Shown in pieces: positions 58,593 to 64,000 of a DNA stretch of 64,000 nt (position 1 is its first letter; every line of letters begins with the position of its first letter). Location of the stretch: positions 6,479,679 through 6,543,678 of the forward strand of contig CP036272.1 of NCBI GenBank assembly GCA_007745635.1, written 5' to 3'. Both the position numbers and the translations under genes were made by a program. The notes beneath the pieces were generated by a model, which saw nothing but the letters and a program-made list of their open reading frames with translations, made no database searches and was not told where the DNA came from. Origin of the DNA: Stieleria bergensis (GTDB taxonomy: Bacteria; Planctomycetota; Planctomycetia; Pirellulales; Pirellulaceae).

Positions 58593-59250
58593 CAGAACCA
58601 GCGGAGCACTTCGAGACACTAGCATTGTCGTAATCGCGTGTGAGGATACACATGCGGTCAAACAGTATTTTTCCAAGTTTCGCGCTCGACGAGTGCAGTA
58701 CAGGGTTCTTCCCACGGAAGACGGACATTCGTCTCCGGCCTCGGTTTTTGAAAGACTCAATAAGTACTCCCAAGAGGAGCAAGTTGGAGATGAGGATGAA
58801 CTCTGGTTATGCATTGATGCAGATCATTGGATTCGTGGCGAGAATCAGCGCGCACTCTCACAAGTGCTTCAACAGTGTCGCAGCAAAGGTTTTGGCATTG
58901 CCATCAGTAATCCCTGCTTCGAGGTCTGGTTACTCATGCATTTCTCGGACGTCGACGACCGTTTGCTTCTTGAGTTGCTCGGAGAAGATCCATCCGGTGT
59001 AGTTTCGGAAGAACAGCGTTCGTCACTACGCTGTGGCAGCTTTGAAGCAAGGCTTCGGCAAGCCGCTGGCGGCTACAACAAATCAAACGTGGCGCGTCTT
59101 CAGCTCACCGCAGACCAAGTCATTCAAGCCACTGAACGAGCAAGAAACGCAGATGGCACGAGTGATGTACCGAACTGCCCGGGCACGCGTGTCTACAAAT
59201 TGATCGACACACTGAAGCGACGTGACTCGATTGACCTGGATCAGCAATGA
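58567..59250 (+). CDS. RloB-like protein, likely TOPRIM-type effector
   Basis: The 227-residue protein begins MPRKRRSLDRTSG, typical of RloB starts. The core follows: IVVIACEDTHAVKQYFSKF (Glu in CED where relatives have CEG), LWLCIDADHW with the Asp-x-Asp, and SNPCFEVWLLMHF, the RloB signature. The acidic set resembles TOPRIM nucleases. I start at 58567, inside the end of the RloA-like gene, because the frame upstream (to 58510) does not match. The overlap implies coupled translation. It is 134 bases ahead of the unrecognised trio, so it may or may not share its transcript. Confidence 0.82.
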   Translation: MPRKRRSLDRTSGALRDTSIVVIACEDTHAVKQYFSKFRARRVQYRVLPTEDGHSSPASVFERLNKYSQEEQVGDEDELWLCIDADHWIRGENQRALSQVLQQCRSKGFGIAISNPCFEVWLLMHFSDVDDRLLLELLGEDPSGVVSEEQRSSLRCGSFEARLRQAAGGYNKSNVARLQLTADQVIQATERARNADGTSDVPNCPGTRVYKLIDTLKRRDSIDLDQQ

Positions 59251-59384
59251 CAATTCGCTTCGCGCGTTTCAGGACTTCCAAAACTAATTCGTGCCGCCAA
59301 TGCAGAACTTCGTTGGAATGATCGAGACGCAGGGCGATTTGCAATGAGCGAACCAAGCAGGGATTCTGAGTCTCCTAACGTTCG

Positions 59385-60824
59385 ATGAACACCTGCCTTT
59401 TTACTAGCGAGACGCTGACAGCAGCCACCAAGGTCGAGCATACGATCTTGGATTCGCTGGGCGGTCGTGTGACGTCACAGACTGTGACTTCCTCCGAATT
59501 CAACGAACAAAGCGCACGTCGCGTGGATCTAGCCGCTAAGCAGGTCTACTGGCCGGTGTTAATGAATCTATCTCATGTGGTGCCCAGTCGCGTCCGAGCC
59601 GCGGGGCTGAATGTTGAGACGCCAAACCACAAGTATCCGTGCCGGATCAACAGGATGGGGCAGCTCGAAATCTGCGGCACGTTCGTTGAGAAGGATGAGA
59701 CAGGCAAGGTAAAGGCGGTCTACGGGCAAGATGTTGAATCCGTTGAGCGGCTCAGCGAACAGATTGGCCTCCCGCTAAAAACGATCCGAGCATGTGAACC
59801 AGAACGGGAGGACGTGACTTTCGCTGCAGTGCCGTCTGTGAATCCGTTTCTCGAAGTGTGCATGCTGAAATCTATACTGCTGACGTTCGACCATCTTTTA
59901 GCAAGCGACCCAGAACGTTTTACGCGATCCCACAATCTGCAAGGCTGTCGTGATCTCGTTCGAGACTACGTGCTCGACAATGCGTCGGAGAAGGTGGGCC
60001 GAATGGATTTGGCCGAATATTCGCTCGGCTTGCAGTACGAGCCTGAATACCGAGGCCGCTACGAGCAGATTCTTGCCAAAGCGGGATTGGAGTCGAGACC
60101 GTTTGCGCATCAACTCATTGTAAGTAGCAACCCCGATACTTCAACGCTTGATGCGGTTTTCGTCGCTTTTGGCGAAGATCCCCACGCGTTTCGGCTATCG
60201 AAATCTTGGCATGGTCCGCCGCAAACATTCGTGATGACAAACGGAATCCTCAAGAACGAGGCCGCGAGCGAAGTCGTTGAGCTTCAAGAATCCTGGACGC
60301 TCGGCAAGCCAAACAACCGAAAGAGCTTCATCACCTTCTGGGGAAAAGAGAATGAGCCCGATATGGAGCCGATCGCAAACGAGATTGCTGAACACCGATT
60401 CGCGATCGTGTTGAAGGCAATCGAGTATGAGCAAATACATTCTGATGAAGCCGTGATCGGACAGATTGCCAGAACGACAATGGAGTCTTGGAATACTGCT
60501 CGTAGCATCAGTTCAGCAGTCTTCGATCGTATGCTGGTGCTTTTCGACGCCGATAATCGTGACGATGCTCGCCGCGACCGTTTAGTTGAATTGATTGGCG
60601 ATGAATTGGACAAAGCCGGTGCTGACATCTTGGGCAGCGAATCAGACACTCCAAAAATGGGTTGGGACCATTGGCTGAAAGTCCATCGCGACTGCTTCAA
60701 GACGCTGATGCGAGAATTCGGAGCCCCCGGTCGATTGTACGTGCAGCGTGCTGAAATTCGCCGGGGTGATCCGATCTATCTCGGTGATGGCATTTCGGAG
60801 CAAACTACGCTGAGCAGGGAGTAG
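59385..60824 (+). CDS. Unrecognised protein with degenerate HNH-like N-terminus
   Basis: A 479-residue soluble protein. The first 45 residues, MNTCLFTSETLT and KVEHTILDSLGG, follow the spacing of HNH_5-type nucleases (C-x-x-C ... EH-x-x-P-x-x-LGG ... C-x-x-CN), with Glu18-His19, Gly26-Gly27 and Asn40. But the zinc cysteines are mostly replaced (only Cys4 kept; Thr7 and Ser36/Phe39 at the others). It may be a nuclease that lost zinc or a binding domain. The rest, about 400 residues, is mixed alpha/beta with no family I can name (FEVCMLKSILLTFDHLLAS-like helices; FVMTNGILKNEAASEVVEL strands). It starts the tight trio, five bases before the next gene, without a visible ribosome binding site. Confidence 0.82.
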   Translation: MNTCLFTSETLTAATKVEHTILDSLGGRVTSQTVTSSEFNEQSARRVDLAAKQVYWPVLMNLSHVVPSRVRAAGLNVETPNHKYPCRINRMGQLEICGTFVEKDETGKVKAVYGQDVESVERLSEQIGLPLKTIRACEPEREDVTFAAVPSVNPFLEVCMLKSILLTFDHLLASDPERFTRSHNLQGCRDLVRDYVLDNASEKVGRMDLAEYSLGLQYEPEYRGRYEQILAKAGLESRPFAHQLIVSSNPDTSTLDAVFVAFGEDPHAFRLSKSWHGPPQTFVMTNGILKNEAASEVVELQESWTLGKPNNRKSFITFWGKENEPDMEPIANEIAEHRFAIVLKAIEYEQIHSDEAVIGQIARTTMESWNTARSISSAVFDRMLVLFDADNRDDARRDRLVELIGDELDKAGADILGSESDTPKMGWDHWLKVHRDCFKTLMREFGAPGRLYVQRAEIRRGDPIYLGDGISEQTTLSRE

Positions 60825-60829
60825 AACGG

Positions 60830-62533
60830 TTGGATCCTTATAATCTGAAACCATTCGAGCGTGCGGCCACCGAACCGGCGTCTCGCGAAGAGTTTGACAC
60901 ATGGATTGAACAGCATGACACCGTTGCGCTGCTTGAAGCGGACATCGGCGACGATCGCATCTGCATCTATGCCAGTATGAATCACTTTTTCTGGCATGCG
61001 GTCTTGGTACCGCGATTCGAGATGACGGATGAGCAAGCGATCGACGGCTTGCTTGGATGGAACATGTCGGCAGATGGCACCTGGGGGCTGGCCACCCAGG
61101 GAGACCGGGTTTGGATCTGCGACCCTATCGACTACAGCGGATCTGACGTATTGGATCAAGGCGAAAAGCTAATCTTCCTGCGGGATTTCGATGCGATTGA
61201 CGACGGCCAACTCTATGTGGAAATGAACCAGAAAATGATGCACGTTCTGGGACTTCATCATTTGCCGGAACGAAATGCATGGTGCACGATTGATGATCGT
61301 GGTGACATCGCAGAGGTCGTGCAGGTTCATTCCGTTGGAAACGGACGAATGGTGTCAATCGAGCGAGAATTCCTCGCCAGATACGCGGCGGTGACGGATC
61401 AAATATTTTTGCGCATGTTCGACGTGACTCGGTTTCGGACCGGTGGTTTTTCAGGCTGGGCAGACAACCAAGGCCGACGAGAACTTCCGAAAAGCGACAC
61501 GGTCCGCGGATCGCTAACCGTGCAACGTGGGATCGGCAGTTACGCTCGCGGCATTCAGCTCGCGGACATTGCGATCAGCAAGGAGAAGCTGGCCCAGTCA
61601 CTTTGGCCGCCTTACAGCGACGAAGAGAGGCAGTATGCATCGTTCATCGCGCACGACTGGCGGAACGAGGTGATCAAAGAACTATCGTGCGACCCCAATA
61701 TGCTGGCAAACTACTTCACAAAGCAAGAAGGACTGCCGTTCCAAGTGACTCCGGCGTTTTTTCGTCCTGAGGTACTCACCAAGTACAAAGCCGACACCGA
61801 GAAGTACACCGTTGAAAGCAACTCGATCTCTTGTCGCGGAACCTGGTACATGAAGGGATACGACGTGAATGATGCAGGACAAATTCACGTCTACCTGTGT
61901 GATTTGGGGGACCTTCCCTACGAAGAGCAACTGCACTGGAAGTCATTTAACGAGCCTCCGAAGGCACCACTGAGCGAAAGTGTGGTTCGGCGAGACTTTG
62001 GGGGCCAGTGGTCCACAGAGTACAACGCGCTTCAAGCCCTGAAGAAGCAATGCCGAGAACTCCAGGAATCAAAGGCTTCGTGGTGGACCATTCGTGATCC
62101 TTCGTTGCTGCGAAAACTAAACTATCCACTTACCGATGGTCGTGATGAATGGGCGAATGAATTTCTGTACCTCGATCAGCTTCTTGTCGAGTCTTTGAAC
62201 GAACGATGGCTTCGCGGGAAAGCAAATGAACTTGGCCGAACCGGGGTGGATTCCCTTCGTGCGTTGAAACTGGTCGAAGAGTGCTTGATTGGTTTTGGGT
62301 TTGATGCCGGCCGTGCACGCGATGTGATGTCACCGCTGCACACGGTTCACAATTTGAGGTCTGAATTGAAGGGGCATGCTTCAGGCAGCACCGCGAAGAA
62401 TCGCGAGAAAGAGGCTAGAGCAACGCATGGGTCACTGCTGAAACAGTTCCGGCAGACTTGCAAAGACTGCGAAGAATCATTGAGAGTCATCGCGACCGCT
62501 TTCTCCGGTGGAGAAGGTGCAAACGGCGAATAG
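60830..62533 (+). CDS. Unrecognised protein with HEPN-like C-terminus
   Basis: A 567-residue soluble protein starting at TTG, with GGGAG eight bases upstream and five bases after the preceding stop. The first 350 residues are acidic and Trp-rich (MNHFFWHAVLVPRF, LGWNMSADGTWGLATQGDRV) and match nothing I know. The last 180 residues are helical (EFLYLDQLLVESLNERWLRG, DSLRALKLVEECLIGFGF). They contain HNLRSELKGHASG, where Arg510 and His516 form the R-x5-H motif at the position typical of HEPN RNases. HEPN domains cut RNA in many defence and toxin systems. The assignment rests on this motif and the helical context only. The neighbours on both sides look nuclease-like, which supports a joint effector role. 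Confidence 0.82.
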   Translation: MDPYNLKPFERAATEPASREEFDTWIEQHDTVALLEADIGDDRICIYASMNHFFWHAVLVPRFEMTDEQAIDGLLGWNMSADGTWGLATQGDRVWICDPIDYSGSDVLDQGEKLIFLRDFDAIDDGQLYVEMNQKMMHVLGLHHLPERNAWCTIDDRGDIAEVVQVHSVGNGRMVSIEREFLARYAAVTDQIFLRMFDVTRFRTGGFSGWADNQGRRELPKSDTVRGSLTVQRGIGSYARGIQLADIAISKEKLAQSLWPPYSDEERQYASFIAHDWRNEVIKELSCDPNMLANYFTKQEGLPFQVTPAFFRPEVLTKYKADTEKYTVESNSISCRGTWYMKGYDVNDAGQIHVYLCDLGDLPYEEQLHWKSFNEPPKAPLSESVVRRDFGGQWSTEYNALQALKKQCRELQESKASWWTIRDPSLLRKLNYPLTDGRDEWANEFLYLDQLLVESLNERWLRGKANELGRTGVDSLRALKLVEECLIGFGFDAGRARDVMSPLHTVHNLRSELKGHASGSTAKNREKEARATHGSLLKQFRQTCKDCEESLRVIATAFSGGEGANGE

Positions 62534-62550
62534 CTGATTGAAAAACGTCT

Positions 62551-63705
62551 ATGCTCATTACACCCAAATACGTTTCTCTCGATACGGCAACGCTCGGCCG
62601 GCTGGCTAAGGATTTCTGGTCCGGCCGTGAGCAGAGACGGAGCGAAGCACAGCACTTCATTGATGAACTGTCAGAACTAAATGTCTGCATCATTTTAAGT
62701 TTGACTCATCTACGCGAATTGTTCCGGCACGAGTGTGACCAGATTGTTCGCGATCGTTTCGCTTTCCTCGCTCGGCTGCCAATGATCGCTTGGCCGCGTC
62801 CGTACGACAGGTCTTGGTTCACGGGTGCAATGACCGACATTGGGGCGGCTGAACTCCATTCCTTCGTCCACGATGGCGTTCGTGAACTAGCTGCCATTCG
62901 TGATCGGGTCCGGGAGAATATCTGGGAAACCGGCGTTGGCAGCGATATGTTTGTTGCCGACAACGAAGTCTGGGAGCCGTTCATCCATCAGTGTCGCGAG
63001 AGCTTGGAAAAGGACCGCTATGTCGTTTCGTTTTCAAGAACCGATCCGAGTGGGGTAAATGGTCGAACCATCGGCGAAATCAAACAAGAAATCTTGGTCG
63101 CGCCTACGGATCTTGATCAATGTGCCCGTCGGCTTGCTGGGGATCTTGCGAAGCAGGTCCGATCGTCTGGCGACAAGAACATTAAAGATGTCGATCAGCA
63201 GGCGTTGGATTTTGCCATCCAAACACGCAATCGTGTTCGAGCCATGCTCGACAGAGGAGAAGAGTTCACATCGCAAGTGTGCGAGCATTTCGGCGTGCCC
63301 GAGTGCTTGGCGAACGATGACATGACGCTGGGCGAGCTTGGTGAACTAGGAACACTTACCGAAAAACTCAATGTAATTGGACGAAATCTGAGACCGCCCG
63401 TCGAAGTGAACCTGCTGGATGTCCCGCCTGAATCGCTTCCGATGCTTACATTCGACCGAGCGTTGCATCAGATCCAGCAGTCGGCTGACCGTGTCGCGGG
63501 GAGCGATCTTGGAGATGCGTCCTTCGCCTGCCTTTCGATGTACGCGGATGCAACCGAAGTCGATAAACGTACGGCCGAATACCTGAACCGCGTCCAACGC
63601 AGCGGGTCGCCCATCACCCATTTGATCGGTCCCTTATTCAAGACGACGGAGCCATCGATGTTGCTACCGCGGATTCGAGAAGCATTGGAAGAATCCGGCA
63701 GATGA
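62551..63705 (+). CDS. Unrecognised protein, possible PIN-like nuclease
   Basis: A 384-residue soluble protein 17 bases after the preceding gene. It starts KYVSLDTATLGRLAKDF with Asp11 in the place of the first PIN aspartate, then SLTHLRELFRHE with Glu56, and near the end GSDLGDASFACLSMYADATE, then VDKRTAEYL, with Asp319/Asp322 and Asp333/Asp338. The order D...E...D...D with this spacing within alpha/beta secondary structure is that of PIN RNases, but a long insert (about 90-300) sits between them, which is unusual. The insert is helical (QQALDFAIQTRNRVRAMLDR). It is the last gene before a strong terminator. Confidence 0.8.
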   Translation: MLITPKYVSLDTATLGRLAKDFWSGREQRRSEAQHFIDELSELNVCIILSLTHLRELFRHECDQIVRDRFAFLARLPMIAWPRPYDRSWFTGAMTDIGAAELHSFVHDGVRELAAIRDRVRENIWETGVGSDMFVADNEVWEPFIHQCRESLEKDRYVVSFSRTDPSGVNGRTIGEIKQEILVAPTDLDQCARRLAGDLAKQVRSSGDKNIKDVDQQALDFAIQTRNRVRAMLDRGEEFTSQVCEHFGVPECLANDDMTLGELGELGTLTEKLNVIGRNLRPPVEVNLLDVPPESLPMLTFDRALHQIQQSADRVAGSDLGDASFACLSMYADATEVDKRTAEYLNRVQRSGSPITHLIGPLFKTTEPSMLLPRIREALEESGR

Positions 63706-63756
63706 CATTGGGCAAGAAACGTGTCGGACATATAGTTTGATCTGCATCGATACACG

Positions 63757-63794
63757 AAAACGCCCACAAAGGATGGTTCCCTCACGGGCGTTTT
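63757..63794. terminator. Strong hairpin ending the rightward defence-type genes
   Basis: AAAACGCCC (63757-63765) pairs perfectly with GGGCGTTTT (63786-63794) around 20 bases and is followed by GTATAG. It lies 51 bases after the last stop codon and works for both strands. The core AACGCCC/GGGCGTT is the same as in the hairpin at 47316-47349 at the other side of the island. Confidence 0.8.
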
Positions 63795-63815
63795 GTATAG
63801 AAGTGACTGGATCGC

Positions 63816-63974
63816 TCAGTTCGCAAACGATTCGGCTCGCGTCCATTCTTGGCTCTTGACGAAGGCACTGGTGGCTGGGAGTGATGCGTAGAAGATCTTG
63901 TCGCCGTCTCGGATCACTTGGCCGGTGAAGTGCTCCGAGGTTGCGGTGTCGATGGACACGTCGAATCCGAGGTC
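63816..63974 (-). pseudogene. Right-edge leftward reading frame, possibly a gene fragment
   Basis: A minus-strand frame of 52 codons ends at a TGA (63818-63816) with the sequence FYASLPATSAFVKSQEWTRA, then ESFAN. Upstream it is closed by a TAA at 63977-63975; a GTG at 63959 could start 47 residues. The frame before the TAA (SLGNAFK) is open to the window edge. The peptide looks coding (VIRDGDKIFYASLPATSAFV) but is short. It could be a gene remnant or a small gene whose terminator is the hairpin at 63757. No family is recognised. Confidence 0.35.
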
Positions 63975-64000
63975 TTATTTAAACGCGTTCCCCAGACTGC

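Noticed and set aside
47279-64000. Prophage or integrative element with integrase
   Set aside because: No integrase, recombinase, capsid, portal or conjugation gene and no second copy of the tRNA 3' end are visible in this part of the window.

Overview
The window looks like chromosomal DNA of a planctomycete of the Pirellula/Rhodopirellula type. This is inferred from gene content: exported sulfatases, a CxxCH cytochrome of the planctomycete type, two ECF sigma factor/Ser-Thr kinase pairs (one kinase with WD40 repeats), parallel beta-helix exoproteins, a bacterial mfnB gene of C1 metabolism, many signal peptides, long gaps between genes, and many genes without a clear Shine-Dalgarno sequence. 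There are no rRNA genes, CRISPR arrays, transposases or phage structural genes that I can recognise. One tRNA gene (Asn, GTT) is present.

Layout. 1-10.7 kb: an exported esterase, a small membrane protein, a FabZ-like dehydratase next to an FAD amine oxidase, a class II photolyase fused to a renalase-like oxidoreductase, a lipoprotein and a small exported protein with its own terminator. 11.1-16.2 kb: an ECF sigma factor translationally coupled (ATGA) to a 1521-residue kinase/WD40 protein. 16.4-28.9 kb: a catabolic block of beta-helix protein, MGH1-like glycoside hydrolase with two discoidin domains, short cytochrome, Gfo/Idh/MocA oxidoreductase, sulfatase, tripartite tricarboxylate transporter (TctC-TctB fusion plus TctA) and a second sulfatase. 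It looks built to strip sulfated glycans and import a small acid. 28.9-47 kb: mfnB, a second ECF/kinase pair, an exported HAD phosphatase, a second beta-helix protein, a LysR regulator divergent from an exported KatG, a chemoreceptor, a large TPR/peroxiredoxin/peptidase S51 protein and a DUF389 membrane protein.

From the tRNA-Asn gene (47.2 kb) to about 63.8 kb the content changes to a defence-type island. A leftward set (XRE regulator, PD-(D/E)XK/DUF5655 nuclease, C39-peptidase/acyl-CoA dehydrogenase chimera) faces a rightward set (HsdR, HsdM, HsdS, RloA-like ATPase, RloB-like protein). A tightly packed trio of unrecognised genes follows, and a strong hairpin terminator closes the run. In the trio I see a degenerate HNH-like N-terminus (479 aa), an R-x5-H motif as in HEPN RNases (567 aa) and a PIN-like acidic pattern (384 aa). 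This trio is the best candidate in the window for an undescribed system.

The regulatory DNA is also informative. A 10-bp perfect inverted repeat lies between lysR and katG. A GACT-N4-AGTC box lies inside overlapping divergent promoters between the XRE gene and hsdR. Palindromes lie ahead of rloA and of the TPR/peroxiredoxin gene.
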